Shown piece after piece: positions 20,813 to 33,342 of a DNA stretch of 64,000 nucleotides (position 1 is the first letter of the stretch; each line of letters opens with the position of its first letter). Below the pieces are notes generated by a model. It had not been told where the DNA came from. It searched no databases and was given only the letters and a program-made list of their open reading frames with translations. This stretch comes from Psychrobacter sp. 72-O-c. GTDB taxonomy: Bacteria; Pseudomonadota; Gammaproteobacteria; Pseudomonadales; Moraxellaceae. Where the stretch lies: positions 1-64,000 of the forward strand of contig NZ_CAJHBI010000017.1 of NCBI RefSeq assembly GCF_904846605.1, written 5' to 3'. A program made the translations under genes and the position numbers.

Positions 20813-23197
20813 ATGACCGTACGCAATAACAAGGTAATGACGATGAGCAACCGCGTATCTTCTGCCTTTGCCATACCTGCATTGGCAATCAGTATGGTGG
20901 CGATTAGCAGTAGCGCCTATGCTGATCAGCGCATCAATAACGTCTCTGTGATACAGACAGCACCAGCAGTCACACAGATGCGCTTGGGGTTTTCAAACGT
21001 GCCAGTTCTTCCTGCTGCTTACCAGCTTGATGATCCGAGCCGTTTAGTATTAGATTTTGAGCAGGTACAAAATGGACTTGCTAGCCGCTTTAATGATTAT
21101 AATATCGGTATGATCAATGATGTCACTACCTTAAGTAATGACAGCACTACTCGTCTTATTGTCGGCTTAAAGCAATCTGGCAGTTACACTACTGCTATTG
21201 ATGGTAATAATCTACTGCTGACCATCACTGACCCTAACAGTCCTATTGTTACCACCAACCGTACTAGCACTAACTCTGTTATATCAGCGCCTATTGTAAG
21301 AGCAACCGATAACGCAGCGATAACGACTACGGCAGTTGTCACACCTATTGTTGAGCGTAACAGCGTGGCCGTTGCTCCTATTATCACTAGCTCTACGGGT
21401 GTTAAGAATCAAGTACCTGCTGATACTATGGTGGTACGAGTCAATCCTTTATTAGATCCAAGTCTTGCGGCCTCACAAGTGAGTAAGCAGTATAGTTATG
21501 ATGGTCTGACGGCGCTTAATTTTTCAGCAGGGAGCAATGGCGGCGGTAATGTCAGTATTGCTCTTGCCAACGAAGCTATACCCGTTGATGTCCAGCGCCA
21601 AGGTAATAAGCTGGTAGTACGCCTGACGGGCAGTACGGTGCCTAGAAGTTTATTGCGCCGATTGAATATCAATAGTGGTCTGGTCGATAGCGTTGATACC
21701 AAAAACCAAGGACAAAATGGGGTTATCACCATTAATATGACCGGTGATTATGAGTATCAAGCCTATCAATCGGGCAACCAACTTAATATTGGTATCAGTA
21801 AGCCTGCGCTGCTACGCGAGCCGACCCTAGAAGAAAAAGTCTATAGCGGTGAAGCGCTGTCGATGGAATTCCAAGACGTTGAGGTTCGTAGTGTTTTAGA
21901 TATTTTAGCCCAGTTCACTAATATGAACATCGTCGCCAGTGATTCGGTAACTGGTAGTATCACCTTGCGCCTTATCAATGTACCTTGGGATCAAGCGCTT
22001 GATATTATTCTGAAAAGTAAGAACTTGGGTAAACGTGAGAATGGCAACGTTATTTTAGTCGCGCCAACTGTTGAGCTTGCGCAACAAGAAGCGCAAGAGC
22101 TCGAAGCCCAGCAAGTGGTGCAAGCTTTTGAGCCGCTAAGAACAGAGTATATTCGTCTAAGCTACGCTAAGGCGGCAGATGTGCTGAACCTTATCTCTGA
22201 TGGTAGTGGGCCTACAGGTAATAGTGGTGGTGGTATTACTACCAATCGTGTCGATGACAACAATACGTTACTGTCGAATCGTGGTACGGTAACCATTGAC
22301 GATCGTACCAACACTTTGATTATTAAAGATGTGGCATCAAGTATCGAGAACATTCATAAGCTCATCAGCAAGATTGATATTCCAGTGCGTCAAGTAATGA
22401 TTGAGGCACGTATTGTTAGTGCTACTGATACTTTCAGTAAAGAGATCGGCGTACGTTGGGGTATCTTATCTAACGGCGCTGCTACTAATCGTAACTTACT
22501 GGTTGGCGGTAGCAATCAGACCTTAGCGGACCTTAAAGACTTTGATGTAGAGACCACTACCGTCAATGGGCAAACGGTCTCCTATCCTTCATACGATATT
22601 ACGAGTCCTGATAACCTAAACGTGGACCTTGGCGTCGCCAACCCTGCTGGGCGTATCGCTTTTGGTTTGCTTGGCTTGTCAGATTTTATGCTTGATCTTG
22701 AGCTATCTGCTATGCAAGCAGACAATCGCGGTGAGGTGATCTCTACGCCTAAGATTTTGACCGCGGATAAACAAACGGCAAAAATCTCATCGGGTACCCA
22801 AATTCCGTATCAAGAAGCAGCGGCAAGTGGCGCAACCACCACCAGCTTTAAAGAAGCAGCCCTCAGCTTAGAAGCCACACCGAACATTACTCCTGATGGC
22901 AAAATTGGTCTACAACTGAACATTACCAATGGTACACCAACAATTATCAATGGTGATATAGCGATCTCTGAAGACGCTCTCTCAACCAACATCATCGTCG
23001 AAGACGGTCAAACCATCGTGCTTGGTGGGGTCTTCAAAAACCGTATCTCTAATGGGGTGGACAAAGTACCCTTCTTAGGAGACTTACCTTATATTGGCCG
23101 CGCATTTAGACGTGATGTGCGTAGTAACAATAAAGAGGAGCTGCTAATATTTATAACTACCAAGCTTATAAATGATGGTATTAGCCGGTTAGATTAA
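20813..23197 (+). CDS. pilQ: Type IV pilus secretin PilQ
   Basis: PilQ forms the outer-membrane ring through which the pilus fibre passes. The 794-residue precursor has a Sec signal peptide cleaved near AYA|DQ (about residue 38), an AMIN domain (about 40-130), a Ser/Thr/Val-rich linker, and a second AMIN-like segment (about 220-330). The secretin N0 domain follows (MEFQDVEVRSVLDILAQF), then N1/NolW (EYIRLSYAKAADVLNLI) and the secretin barrel (RQVMIEARIV ... EVISTPKILTADKQTAKI ... VPFLGDLPYIGRAFR). GAGGA seven bases before ATG 20813 supports this start. A strong terminator closes the operon. Confidence 0.96.
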   Translation: MTVRNNKVMTMSNRVSSAFAIPALAISMVAISSSAYADQRINNVSVIQTAPAVTQMRLGFSNVPVLPAAYQLDDPSRLVLDFEQVQNGLASRFNDYNIGMINDVTTLSNDSTTRLIVGLKQSGSYTTAIDGNNLLLTITDPNSPIVTTNRTSTNSVISAPIVRATDNAAITTTAVVTPIVERNSVAVAPIITSSTGVKNQVPADTMVVRVNPLLDPSLAASQVSKQYSYDGLTALNFSAGSNGGGNVSIALANEAIPVDVQRQGNKLVVRLTGSTVPRSLLRRLNINSGLVDSVDTKNQGQNGVITINMTGDYEYQAYQSGNQLNIGISKPALLREPTLEEKVYSGEALSMEFQDVEVRSVLDILAQFTNMNIVASDSVTGSITLRLINVPWDQALDIILKSKNLGKRENGNVILVAPTVELAQQEAQELEAQQVVQAFEPLRTEYIRLSYAKAADVLNLISDGSGPTGNSGGGITTNRVDDNNTLLSNRGTVTIDDRTNTLIIKDVASSIENIHKLISKIDIPVRQVMIEARIVSATDTFSKEIGVRWGILSNGAATNRNLLVGGSNQTLADLKDFDVETTTVNGQTVSYPSYDITSPDNLNVDLGVANPAGRIAFGLLGLSDFMLDLELSAMQADNRGEVISTPKILTADKQTAKISSGTQIPYQEAAASGATTTSFKEAALSLEATPNITPDGKIGLQLNITNGTPTIINGDIAISEDALSTNIIVEDGQTIVLGGVFKNRISNGVDKVPFLGDLPYIGRAFRRDVRSNNKEELLIFITTKLINDGISRLD

Positions 23198-23224
23198 TAT
23201 TGCTGTATTGATATCTAACAAAGT

Positions 23225-23254
23225 AAAAAAGCAAGCCTAAGCGCTTGCTTTTTT
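23225..23254 (+). terminator. Terminator of pilMNOPQ
   Basis: AAAAAAGCAAGC and GCTTGCTTTTTT form a perfect stem around the loop CTAAGC, 27 nt after the pilQ stop. It separates the pilus operon from aroK. Confidence 0.93.
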
Positions 23255-23363
23255 ATGGGCTGATCTTTACGATTGGTTGGTTTTTATCGATAATAATCGC
23301 GGCTCGTTACTAGCCAGAATATCGATGACGTTGTATGATAGCTAATTTAACTGAGTGAGTATT

Positions 23364-23933
23364 ATGGTTGAGGAATTGCCGTCGGTATTTTTAGTGGGAC
23401 CGATGGGAGCAGGGAAGACCACCATTGGCCGGTTGCTCGCCAAACAATTAGGACGCGCGTTTGTAGATAGTGACTGGTATATCGAGTCGCAAACCGGCGC
23501 TGATATTCCTTGGATCTTCGCTAAAGAAGGCGAGGCGGGTTTTCGCGAACGTGAGACCCGGGCAATAGATGAGCTGACGCAGAAAAAGCAAATTGTATTG
23601 GCGACTGGCGGCGGCGCAGTGATGTGTGCTGACAACCGTGAGTTCTTGCAGCAACGCGGTATAGTTGTTTATCTCAATGCGCCAGTTGATGTGCAAATGG
23701 CACGCACTGCTAAAGATAAGTCGCGGCCGTTGTTACAGCAGCCTAATCCTAGAAAAATATTGCAAGAACTATATAGCGCCCGCGATCCACTATACCGACA
23801 GGTGGCGCATATAATCCTGCCTACGGGTCATACCTACCCACGACATATGGTCAATCAGTTATTACAGCAGCTTGAATCGTTTTCTGTGTCTGTCTCTATT
23901 GTGAAGGACTCACCAACGTCTGAAGACGAATAA
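23364..23933 (+). CDS. aroK: Shikimate kinase
   Basis: Shikimate kinase phosphorylates shikimate with ATP in aromatic amino acid synthesis. The 189-residue protein (from ATG 23364) carries the Walker A loop GPMGAGKT (residues 12-19), the shikimate-binding DSDWYIE region, GEAGFRERE and ATGGGAVM, and the lid segment DKSRPLL. An in-frame GTG three codons earlier (23355) is possible, but ATG has the better upstream purine stretch (GAGTGAG). aroB follows after 94 nt. The gene sits behind the pilQ terminator, so it must have its own promoter. Confidence 0.96.
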   Translation: MVEELPSVFLVGPMGAGKTTIGRLLAKQLGRAFVDSDWYIESQTGADIPWIFAKEGEAGFRERETRAIDELTQKKQIVLATGGGAVMCADNREFLQQRGIVVYLNAPVDVQMARTAKDKSRPLLQQPNPRKILQELYSARDPLYRQVAHIILPTGHTYPRHMVNQLLQQLESFSVSVSIVKDSPTSEDE

Positions 23934-24027
23934 TTATAACAAGACGTGAGATTGGATTAATCACAGAATGTATCAATAAAGACGTTTAGAGAAAGTTAAC
24001 CTATTAAAGATACTTAAGGAGTATTTC

Positions 24028-25152
24028 ATGGCAACGCCACTGTTTCATGATGGCTTAACAGTACATACTCAAAATCATGATTATCCTATTGTCATTACTG
24101 AAAAAACGACTACTGAAAAAGATGCCAGCGCAACAATTACTATGGCAGAGCAAGTTGCGCCCTATATTAGTGGTCAACAGGTATTGATTGTAACTAACGA
24201 GACGGTTGCTCCTTTATACTTACAACCACTACAAAAGCAGCTGGCAGAGCAATTCACAGTGAGAGTTTGTGTGCTGCCAGATGGCGAACAATACAAAAAC
24301 CAAGCCAGTATCAACCAGATTTATGACGAGCTGATGGCGCAGCACTTTAACCGTGATGTGACCCTAATCGCATTGGGTGGCGGGGTGGTCGGTGATATGA
24401 CGGGGTTTGCGGCAGCAAGTTTTATGCGCGGGGTTAATTTTATTCAAATTCCAACCACGTTACTGTCGCAAGTCGACTCGAGCGTTGGTGGCAAAACGGG
24501 TATCAATCATCCGCAAGGCAAAAACATGATTGGTGCGTTTTGGCAGCCGCAAATGGTATTGGCTGATATGAGTACCTTACAAACCTTGCCTGCACGTGAG
24601 CTATCGGCAGGGCTGGCTGAAGTCATCAAATACGCACTGATTATGGATGTGAATTTTTTAACGTGGCTTGAGCATAATTTACCAGCGATGATGGCACTAG
24701 ATCTTGCCATATTAGGCGAGGCAGTGAAACGTTGCTGTGAGCATAAAGCCGCTGTTGTGGCGCAAGATGAAAGAGAGGCTGGCTTGCGGGCGCTATTAAA
24801 CTTTGGTCACACCTTTGGTCATGTGATTGAAACCCATGAAGGCTATGGTAATTGGCTACATGGCGAGGCGATTGCTGCTGGCATGGTACAAGCCGCTGAA
24901 TTGTCACAGAAAATGGGCTGGTTGAGCGTCAATGAAGTGGTACGTATTAAGCGTGTCTTAGCGTTAGCCAATTTACCCACCACACCGCCACCTATTGCTG
25001 TCCAGACTGCCTTGGATTTAATGGGTCATGATAAAAAAGTGAAAAACGGACAAATCCGTCTGATTTTGTTAAAATCACTAGGACAAGCGGTATTAACGAA
25101 TGACTTCGATGACCAACTACTCACTGACGTATTGTCACAACACACTTCATAA
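24028..25152 (+). CDS. aroB: 3-dehydroquinate synthase
   Basis: AroB converts DAHP to 3-dehydroquinate, the second step of the shikimate pathway, using NAD and a divalent metal. The 374-residue protein has the NAD-binding segments [10 protein letters not shown] and [25 protein letters not shown] glycine motif, [20 protein letters not shown], and the metal-ligand regions [15 protein letters not shown] and [18 protein letters not shown] precedes ATG. The aroK-aroB-SPOR gene order is widespread in gammaproteobacteria. Confidence 0.97.
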   Translation: MATPLFHDGLTVHTQNHDYPIVITEKTTTEKDASATITMAEQVAPYISGQQVLIVTNETVAPLYLQPLQKQLAEQFTVRVCVLPDGEQYKNQASINQIYDELMAQHFNRDVTLIALGGGVVGDMTGFAAASFMRGVNFIQIPTTLLSQVDSSVGGKTGINHPQGKNMIGAFWQPQMVLADMSTLQTLPARELSAGLAEVIKYALIMDVNFLTWLEHNLPAMMALDLAILGEAVKRCCEHKAAVVAQDEREAGLRALLNFGHTFGHVIETHEGYGNWLHGEAIAAGMVQAAELSQKMGWLSVNEVVRIKRVLALANLPTTPPPIAVQTALDLMGHDKKVKNGQIRLILLKSLGQAVLTNDFDDQLLTDVLSQHTS

Positions 25153-25289
25153 AGCGTCAGAAAGCTGGTTGTGTAAATCAGTTATGTAAATTAAGGGTGT
25201 AACATAGATCTATTAGCGATATTAATATCGTTATACCTATCTGCATTTCTTATCAGTGAGTTTAATTATATTTTATCAAGGATACACTC

Positions 25290-26396
25290 ATGGCAGCCTC
25301 AAGCTCGACGACTCATCCCGCTCGCCAGTCATATCGCCGTCAAGCCCTGATTTGGCTTGTAATGACTTTGCTATTAGGGGTTATCACTGCCCTAATTTGG
25401 ATGTTTAGTCAGACTCCAGCGATGGGTGCCAAAATCGAAAATGAACCGATCTCAGCACCACAAACGCTAGGTAGTGAGCTGGAACAGCCTTTATCGATTG
25501 AAGCGCTGCATGAGCTTGATACTGATGTACAGCCAATTAATTTTGAAGACACTATACGCGACCTGCGCAGTTATCCTGATGAATTTAAAGACAAGCGCTA
25601 TCTGCTTGCTAATAAAGGTAAATGGACCGTACAGGTGATGAATGTCGCTGAAAACGATGTTATTGTAAGCTATCTAGAAGGTCGCAAAGATCGTAAAAAG
25701 TTCTCTTACTTCCGTTACCTTGATGATGAAAATCAGCTGCGTTATATGCTTACTTATGGATTGATGAGCAGTCCGCAAGAAGCGGTTGGTGCTGCTAAAT
25801 TGATAGACTTTAGGCTGCCTGACGATGTGCGTGTACTGGCCGAAGAAATCAGCCGCTACGTTAGTATTATAGATAATTATGAACGCCCTGGCTCTATAAA
25901 AGACTTAAGTGCTAGACGCGCCCGTTCTGTTAATTTGAGACCGACCAAGCGTGAAGTGCCGGTTCGTCAGCAGGCTCAAGCCGCCACTGAGAATAGCGTC
26001 AGTAACTCAGCGACAAACAATAGCGGTAACTCTAGCAGTCAAGAAGCAAATGATAATAGTCGCAATGCTGAAAGTATTCGTCAATCAGAGGATACCTCGG
26101 CCACCTTATCGGTTACTGAAGAGCGTACCGTGGTCACTGAAGACCAAAGTTCGTTTGGCTCACCTGCGCAAAATGATGATAACCTGCGCAAATCTGAACC
26201 AGAAAGCAAAAGATCAACAGGAACAGGAACTGATAACAGCTCGCTTAAAAAGCCACCAATTGTCACGCCTAAACCGCCCAGTGCTACTAGTAGTAGCTCA
26301 AACGCTAGCTCAAATCCTGGTAGTAGGAATGCAAACTCAGGCGCCGCCAAGAACAATAACGACAGTATCAAAGAGCTGATAGAAGAAAAAAAGTGA
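25290..26396 (+). CDS. Membrane protein with periplasmic SPOR-like domain
   Basis: The 368-residue protein has a short cytoplasmic start, one membrane helix (about 20-40) and a periplasmic segment at about 110-190. That segment has the SPOR pattern (KWTVQVMNV ... LRYMLTYGLMSSPQEAVGAA), expected to bind denuded peptidoglycan at division sites. The last 140 residues are a Ser/Asn/Lys/Pro-rich disordered tail. In E. coli the gene after aroB is damX, also a SPOR division protein, but there the SPOR domain is C-terminal; here it is central. The Shine-Dalgarno is CAAGGA. A terminator follows. The SPOR call rests on pattern and position, not on a profile search. Confidence 0.75.
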   Translation: MAASSSTTHPARQSYRRQALIWLVMTLLLGVITALIWMFSQTPAMGAKIENEPISAPQTLGSELEQPLSIEALHELDTDVQPINFEDTIRDLRSYPDEFKDKRYLLANKGKWTVQVMNVAENDVIVSYLEGRKDRKKFSYFRYLDDENQLRYMLTYGLMSSPQEAVGAAKLIDFRLPDDVRVLAEEISRYVSIIDNYERPGSIKDLSARRARSVNLRPTKREVPVRQQAQAATENSVSNSATNNSGNSSSQEANDNSRNAESIRQSEDTSATLSVTEERTVVTEDQSSFGSPAQNDDNLRKSEPESKRSTGTGTDNSSLKKPPIVTPKPPSATSSSSNASSNPGSRNANSGAAKNNNDSIKELIEEKK

Positions 26397-26428
26397 TTAA
26401 TTTTGGATTATGACAGTCGCTTATCATG

Positions 26429-26462
26429 AACCCGCCAGATGTTTTGTTTGGTGGGTTTTTTT
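26429..26462 (+). terminator. Terminator after the aroB/SPOR gene
   Basis: AACCCGCCA and TGGTGGGTT pair (one G-U) across an 11-base loop and are followed by a T-run. Confidence 0.85.
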
Positions 26463-26621
26463 ATGGGTGAATGAGTATTAGATTTTGTTTTTTTTACGAA
26501 TTACTCGTCGATGATTGTGCTCATATATTATCCTGATTAAGCTATATCATTCTTATACGGTTTGCTCAAAAAAGCCATTACTGTGATTTATCAATTTTTA
26601 AACCATTAAAATTAAAAGGTA

Positions 26622-26640
26622 CAGCCATAAAAACTGGCTG
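26622..26640. other. Small inverted repeat in the region before gltB
   Basis: CAGCCA and TGGCTG flank TAAAAAC. It is 50 nt upstream of the small ORF at 26690 and has no T-run. The rest of 26463-26689 is AT-rich, and I see nothing else there. Confidence 0.4.
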
Positions 26641-26689
26641 GTCAAATGACAGAAAAGACTAGATTTTTCGCTAAGCATTCACTAAGATA

Positions 26690-26956
26690 ATGGTAGTCGA
26701 CACTCTGTATAGTTATGGTAAACTATCATTTGATCAGAAATCGTATGATACCTTTCACTATAGTTTCATAGCCTCAAGCGCTGCTACTAGTATAATAAGC
26801 ATGATTTTAAGTGTTATTATTGTCTTGACGATTGCAATCATAGTAATAACGGTTATTTATATCAAGCGTATTGCAAGTAGCACAATCCCTCATATGATCT
26901 CCCTTTCCAGGGTTATCAAGGCGCTTGAAAACAGAGCGTCTGATATTCAAACGTAG
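26690..26956 (+). CDS. Possible small single-pass membrane protein
   Basis: The 88-residue ORF has a polar N-terminus (about 1-28), a long hydrophobic segment of about 30 residues (SIISMILSVIIVLTIAIIVI) and a basic C-terminal tail (IKRIASSTIPHMISLSRVIK). The sharp division into polar, hydrophobic and basic parts is unlike a random frame and would place the C-terminus in the cytoplasm. Against it, there is no clear ribosome-binding site (CTAAGATAATG) and I recognise no family. It fills part of the 730-nt gap between the SPOR gene and gltB. Confidence 0.35.
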   Translation: MVVDTLYSYGKLSFDQKSYDTFHYSFIASSAATSIISMILSVIIVLTIAIIVITVIYIKRIASSTIPHMISLSRVIKALENRASDIQT

Positions 26957-27011
26957 TCAAGCGCCGTATTATTGGGTACTCAACCAATCGATTATCGTTC
27001 GCTGAACGTGT

Positions 27012-27023
27012 CGTACCATTTTT
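27012..27023 (+). repeat. 12-nt motif shared by the gltB and gltD upstream regions (copy 1)
   Basis: CGTACCATTTTT lies 105 nt before the gltB start and recurs exactly at 31670-31681 in front of gltD. Function unknown; it could be a regulator site or an RNA element. Confidence 0.6.
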
Positions 27024-27128
27024 CATTCGGTGTTACGAATATCGACCATCAGCCCGTTCTGCTTGCGGGACTCAGCTTATAATCCGCATTGGATGCATAT
27101 GCTGCCCGCTCACTTAAAAGGACTAGCC

Positions 27129-30100
27129 ATGTCAATGATCTCCTCCCAGACGCATCTGGCCACACCAGATGATTTCTCTGATAACTGTGGTTTTGGTTTA
27201 ATTGCTCATATTGAGGGACAAGCCAGCCACGATTTGGTAAAAACAGCCATTCATAGTCTAAGCTGTATGACTCATCGCGGCGGTGTTGCGGCTGATGGCA
27301 AGACCGGAGACGGTTGCGGCCTGCTTCTTGCGATGCCCATTGCATTCTTCAAAGAGATTGCCATCGAGCAACAGTTAGATATTAGTGATAATTTTGCTGT
27401 CGGTATGGTGTTCGTCAATCTCGACGATACTAAGGCGCAGCACAGCCAGCAGGTATTGGCTGAAGAAGTCACCGCCCAAGGTTTAGAAGTGGCTGGCTGG
27501 CGTGATGTGCCACTTGATTTGAGTATTGTTGGCGAGATTGGCCGTGAGACGCTACCGGACTTTAAGCAGATTTTTGTTAATGGTCCTGCTAGCCTCGAGG
27601 CTGATGACTTTAATCGTAAGCTGTTTGTCGCGCGTAAAAAAGCAGAGCAACGTTTGAGTGATGATGAGCTATTTTATGTCTGCTCACTGAATTGCCAAAC
27701 GATTATTTATAAAGGCTTGGTGATGCCGTCAGATTTACCAGCGTTTTTCTTGGACTTACAAGATGAGCGTTTGGCCTCACACATTGTGGTATTCCACCAA
27801 CGTTTTTCGACCAACACCTTACCACGTTGGCCACTGGCACAACCGTTCCGTTATCTGGCTCATAATGGTGAGCTCAATACCATTACGGGTAACCGTAACT
27901 GGTCTGAGGCGCGTACGCCAAAATTAAAATCAGATAAACTACCGAACTTAAATGAGCTACGTCCGCTAGTCAATAGCACTGGATCAGACTCATCAAGTTT
28001 GGATAATATGCTTGAAGTACTCATGTCAGGCGGTATGAACTTGTTCCATGCTATGTCCATCCTTGTGCCGCCAGCGTGGCAGAATGTTGATAGCATGGAT
28101 GTGGACTTACGGGCGTTTTATGAGTTTTACTCACAGCATATGGAAGCATGGGATGGGCCAGCAGGTCTGGTTCTCCAAGATGGCCGCCATGCAGTATGTA
28201 TGCTTGACCGCAATGGTCTGCGTCCATCGCGCTGGGTCACGACTACGAACGGCTACATCACCGTCGCCTCTGAAATTGGCGTTTGGGATTATGAGCCAAA
28301 AGATGTGCTCGCCAAAGGCCGCGTAGGTCCTGGTCAGATGCTGGTCATTGATACCTTGACCGGACAGATCCTAGACACCCAAGCTATCGCTACCTTGCTC
28401 AAAGAAGCCCATCCGTATCGTAAATGGCTGCGCGAAGAGGCCACGCGTATTCGTGATGATGAACGCTTAGAAGAAGAATTGGCAGCGCAATCATGTCGCG
28501 GTGATAAGCTCAAAACCCTGCAAAAAATGTATCACATTACCAATGAAGAGCGTACGGAAATCATTCGCCCCAATGCTGAAAATGGTCAAGAGCCGGTCGG
28601 TTCAATGGGGGATGATACCCCGATGGCCGTACTGTCACAGCAGATTCGCCATGTAGGTGACTTTTTTCGCCAGCAGTTTGCCCAGGTGACCAATCCACCG
28701 ATTGATCCGCTGCGTGAGTCCATCGTCATGTCGCTACAAACCTGTTTGGGCGCTGAGACTAATGTATTTTCGCCTTCTGCCAAAGATGCCCATCGTATTA
28801 TTTTGTCGTCGCCGGTGTTGTCTGCTAGTAAAATGCAGCAAATTGAGACGTTAGATGATCCTGCATTTAAGATATCTCGTATTGATCTAAACTACGATCG
28901 TACCTCAGAGCTTTCTGATGCCATTGTGACTATCTGCGAGCAAGTGGCAAGCGAGATTCGTGCGGGAAATACCTTGATTGTATTGTCCGACAAAGATATT
29001 GACGCCGACAAAGTACCTGCCAATGCCATTATGGTGACGGGTGCAGTACATCATTATTTGATTGCTGAAGGCATTCGTACTGATGCTAACTTAATTATCG
29101 AAACTGGTCTGGCACGTGATTCGCACCAAATAGCAGTACTGATTGGCTTCGGCGCGACCTGTGTTTATCCCTATTTAGCTTATGATGTCATTGATGACTT
29201 AGTGGCGACCGGTGAGTTGCTTGGTGATCCTATTCAAGCGCGGGTTAATTTCCGCAAAGGCTTGGACAAAGGCTTACTGAAAATTTTATCAAAAATGGGT
29301 ATTTCTACCGTTGTTTCTTATCGCGGTGCCCAGTTATTTGAAGCAGTTGGTTTGTCTGAGCCTGTGGTTGATATGTGCTTTAAAGGCGTTCAAAGTCGTA
29401 TTAAAGGCGCAACCTTTGCTGATTTGGCTGCTGATCAAGCACAACTAGCGGCCAATGCATTTAAGCGCCGTGCACCGCTCGATCAAGGTGGTTTGCTAAA
29501 GTTTGTCTTTAATAAAGAATATCACGCCTTCAACCCTGATGTGATTAACAGCTTACATACGGCGGTACGTACTGGTGATTATGACAATTATCGCCACTAT
29601 GCCGATTTGGTTAATAGTCGTCCGGTCGCCACGTTACGTGACTTATTACAGTTAAAAACGGACAACAGCATTGACGTGAATGAGGTCGAAGACATTGCGA
29701 ATATTTTAACGCGCTTTGACTCGGCTGGTATGTCGTTAGGGGCATTGTCCCCTGAGGCACATGAGTCGATAGCTATGGCGATGAACACCATCGGCGGTCG
29801 CTCAAACTCTGGTGAGGGCGGCGAAGACCCAGTACGTTACGGCACCTTGCGTAACTCAAAAATCAAACAAGTGGCCTCTGGTCGCTTTGGGGTAACACCC
29901 GCTTATCTACGCTCCGCAGAAGTCATGCAAATTAAAGTGGCTCAAGGTGCCAAGCCTGGTGAAGGTGGTCAGCTGCCCGGTGGCAAGGTAAATGCCTTGA
30001 TTGCCCGCTTACGCTATTCTGTACCAGGGGTGACCTTGATTTCACCGCCACCGCATCACGATATTTATTCTATCGAAGATTTGGCACAGCTGATTTTTGA

Positions 30101-31592
30101 TTTAAAACAAGTCAATCCTGATGCTTTAGTTTCGGTTAAACTGGTCTCACGTCCAGGTGTTGGTACCATTGCAACGGGCGTGGCAAAAGCCTTTGCCGAT
30201 CTGATTACCATCTCAGGCTACGATGGCGGTACCGCAGCCTCTCCGCTGTCTTCTATCCATCATGCAGGCTCTCCGTGGGAGTTGGGGCTCGCTGAGACTC
30301 ATCAGTCGCTACGGGTCAATGGTCTACGTCATAAAGTGCGTATCCAAACTGATGGCGGTCTTAAGACTGGCCTTGATGTGGTCAAGGCAGCGATACTGGG
30401 CGCCGAAAGCTTTGGCTTTGGCACGACTCCGATGATTGCTGTTGGCTGTAAATATCTGCGTATTTGTCACCTTAACAACTGTCCGACTGGGGTTGCCACT
30501 CAAAAAGCTGAGCTACGTGACAAGCACTTCATTGGTGAAGCTGAGATGTTAATTAATTTCTTTAAGTTTGTTGCGACTGAAACTCGTGAATGGCTGGCTG
30601 CATTAGGCGTACGTAGTATGGAAGAGTTGGTCGGTCGTACCGATTTGCTCGAGATATTAGAAGGCACAACCGATAAGCAGCGCCATCTTGATTTAACACC
30701 TTTATTGTATAGTCATCCCGCAAGCGCGGGCGCCCCAGAAACTTGTCAAGTAGCGCGTAACGAGCCGTTTGATAAAGGGTTGCTGGCTGAGCAAATGATT
30801 AGCGATATGCTGCTTAATATTCGTCAAGGTAACGGCGGTGATTATAGCTACGAAGTTGGTAACTGTGATCGCTCTATTGGCGCGCGTATCTCAGGTGAGA
30901 TTGCCCAAGTATGGGGCAATCTGGGCATGAACGATATGCCTATTAAGCTGCACCTTACCGGTTCCGCAGGGCAAAGTTTGGGCGTATGGAATGCAGGTGG
31001 CTTGCATATTGAGCTAGAAGGCGACGCCAATGATTATGTGGGTAAAGGTATGGCAGGCGGCGAAATTGTCATCTATCCACCCGAAGGTTCGAGCTTTGTG
31101 GCCCAGAACACCGCGATTATTGGTAATACCTGTTTATATGGTGCCACTGGTGGCAAGCTGTACGCTGCTGGTACCGCGGGTGAGCGCTTCGGAGTGCGGA
31201 ACTCTGGTGCGCATGCGGTCATTGAAGGCACAGGCGATCACTGCTGTGAATATATGACTGGCGGAATAGTGACCATCCTCGGGCGTACCGGTCTCAACTT
31301 TGGTGCTGGGATGACAGGTGGTTTCGCTTACGTGCTCGATATGGAAGGCGATTTTTTTGATCGTTGTAACCATGAGCTGATCGATCTCAACCGTGTCTCT
31401 AGTGAGCAGACCGAAGGGCATCGTATCTACTTACAACAAGTGATTGAAAACCATGTGGAAAAAACCGGCAGCGTATGGGGTCAAGCTATACTGGCTGACT
31501 TTGAGCATTATGCCCGTAAGTTTTACTTGGTTAAGCCCAAAGCGGCGAACATTGCAAGCTTGCTTAAAACCACAATGGCAGACCCACAATAA
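27129..31592 (+). CDS. gltB: Glutamate synthase (NADPH) large subunit
   Basis: GltB makes two glutamates from glutamine and 2-oxoglutarate, with electrons from GltD. From ATG 27129 the protein has 1487 residues, the normal length. It has a short propeptide, then the N-terminal nucleophile Cys20 ([10 protein letters not shown]) of the class II glutaminase domain. The central and FMN-binding synthase domains follow ([29 protein letters not shown]), then the 3Fe-4S cysteines in [15 protein letters not shown] and the C-terminal beta-helix ([11 protein letters not shown]). The longer frame from 27030 was rejected because AAAAGGA sits six bases before ATG 27129 and homologues start there. gltD follows after 142 nt. 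Confidence 0.97.
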   Translation: MSMISSQTHLATPDDFSDNCGFGLIAHIEGQASHDLVKTAIHSLSCMTHRGGVAADGKTGDGCGLLLAMPIAFFKEIAIEQQLDISDNFAVGMVFVNLDDTKAQHSQQVLAEEVTAQGLEVAGWRDVPLDLSIVGEIGRETLPDFKQIFVNGPASLEADDFNRKLFVARKKAEQRLSDDELFYVCSLNCQTIIYKGLVMPSDLPAFFLDLQDERLASHIVVFHQRFSTNTLPRWPLAQPFRYLAHNGELNTITGNRNWSEARTPKLKSDKLPNLNELRPLVNSTGSDSSSLDNMLEVLMSGGMNLFHAMSILVPPAWQNVDSMDVDLRAFYEFYSQHMEAWDGPAGLVLQDGRHAVCMLDRNGLRPSRWVTTTNGYITVASEIGVWDYEPKDVLAKGRVGPGQMLVIDTLTGQILDTQAIATLLKEAHPYRKWLREEATRIRDDERLEEELAAQSCRGDKLKTLQKMYHITNEERTEIIRPNAENGQEPVGSMGDDTPMAVLSQQIRHVGDFFRQQFAQVTNPPIDPLRESIVMSLQTCLGAETNVFSPSAKDAHRIILSSPVLSASKMQQIETLDDPAFKISRIDLNYDRTSELSDAIVTICEQVASEIRAGNTLIVLSDKDIDADKVPANAIMVTGAVHHYLIAEGIRTDANLIIETGLARDSHQIAVLIGFGATCVYPYLAYDVIDDLVATGELLGDPIQARVNFRKGLDKGLLKILSKMGISTVVSYRGAQLFEAVGLSEPVVDMCFKGVQSRIKGATFADLAADQAQLAANAFKRRAPLDQGGLLKFVFNKEYHAFNPDVINSLHTAVRTGDYDNYRHYADLVNSRPVATLRDLLQLKTDNSIDVNEVEDIANILTRFDSAGMSLGALSPEAHESIAMAMNTIGGRSNSGEGGEDPVRYGTLRNSKIKQVASGRFGVTPAYLRSAEVMQIKVAQGAKPGEGGQLPGGKVNALIARLRYSVPGVTLISPPPHHDIYSIEDLAQLIFDLKQVNPDALVSVKLVSRPGVGTIATGVAKAFADLITISGYDGGTAASPLSSIHHAGSPWELGLAETHQSLRVNGLRHKVRIQTDGGLKTGLDVVKAAILGAESFGFGTTPMIAVGCKYLRICHLNNCPTGVATQKAELRDKHFIGEAEMLINFFKFVATETREWLAALGVRSMEELVGRTDLLEILEGTTDKQRHLDLTPLLYSHPASAGAPETCQVARNEPFDKGLLAEQMISDMLLNIRQGNGGDYSYEVGNCDRSIGARISGEIAQVWGNLGMNDMPIKLHLTGSAGQSLGVWNAGGLHIELEGDANDYVGKGMAGGEIVIYPPEGSSFVAQNTAIIGNTCLYGATGGKLYAAGTAGERFGVRNSGAHAVIEGTGDHCCEYMTGGIVTILGRTGLNFGAGMTGGFAYVLDMEGDFFDRCNHELIDLNRVSSEQTEGHRIYLQQVIENHVEKTGSVWGQAILADFEHYARKFYLVKPKAANIASLLKTTMADPQ

Positions 31593-31650
31593 GGGTCGTA
31601 GGCCATAGGTTTTGAGTTAAGTTTTCAGTTCACATGTGTTAAGCAGGCAA

Positions 31651-33156
<1,506 letters not shown>

Positions 33157-33179
33157 TGTTCTAGCATGTTTTGACCTCT

Positions 33180-33221
33180 AACGTCTTTTATCTTTTAATA
33201 GGTGAAAGGCGTTATTTTTTT
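33180..33221 (+). terminator. Terminator of gltBD
   Basis: AACGTCTTTTATC (33180-33192) pairs with GGTGAAAGGCGTT (33201-33213) over 13 positions with three G-U pairs, loop TTTTAATA, followed by ATTTTTTT. It overlaps an in-frame GTG (33202) that might otherwise be taken as the start of the next gene. Confidence 0.8.
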
Positions 33222-33283
33222 GGTAGACGAGATAAGACTGTGCTGTCGGCTGGCAGTGGCCTTTTATTTTAGGCTAATGTCTC

Positions 33284-33330
33284 ACTTAAAAGCGTCTTAC
33301 TTAAATTTTTTACTTAAAAATCACTTAAAA
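33284..33330 (+). repeat. Four copies of ACTTAAA before the FUSC-type gene
   Basis: ACTTAAAA occurs at 33284, 33312 and 33323 and ACTTAAAT at 33299, with start-to-start distances of 15, 13 and 11 bases. The cluster ends 12 nt before the proposed GTG start at 33343. Confidence 0.8.
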
Positions 33331-33342
33331 GAGTATCCCTGC

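Noticed and set aside
25951-26379. 142-codon frame inside the SPOR-protein tail
   Set aside because: A frame shadow caused by the low-complexity Ser/Asn/Lys-rich coding sequence.
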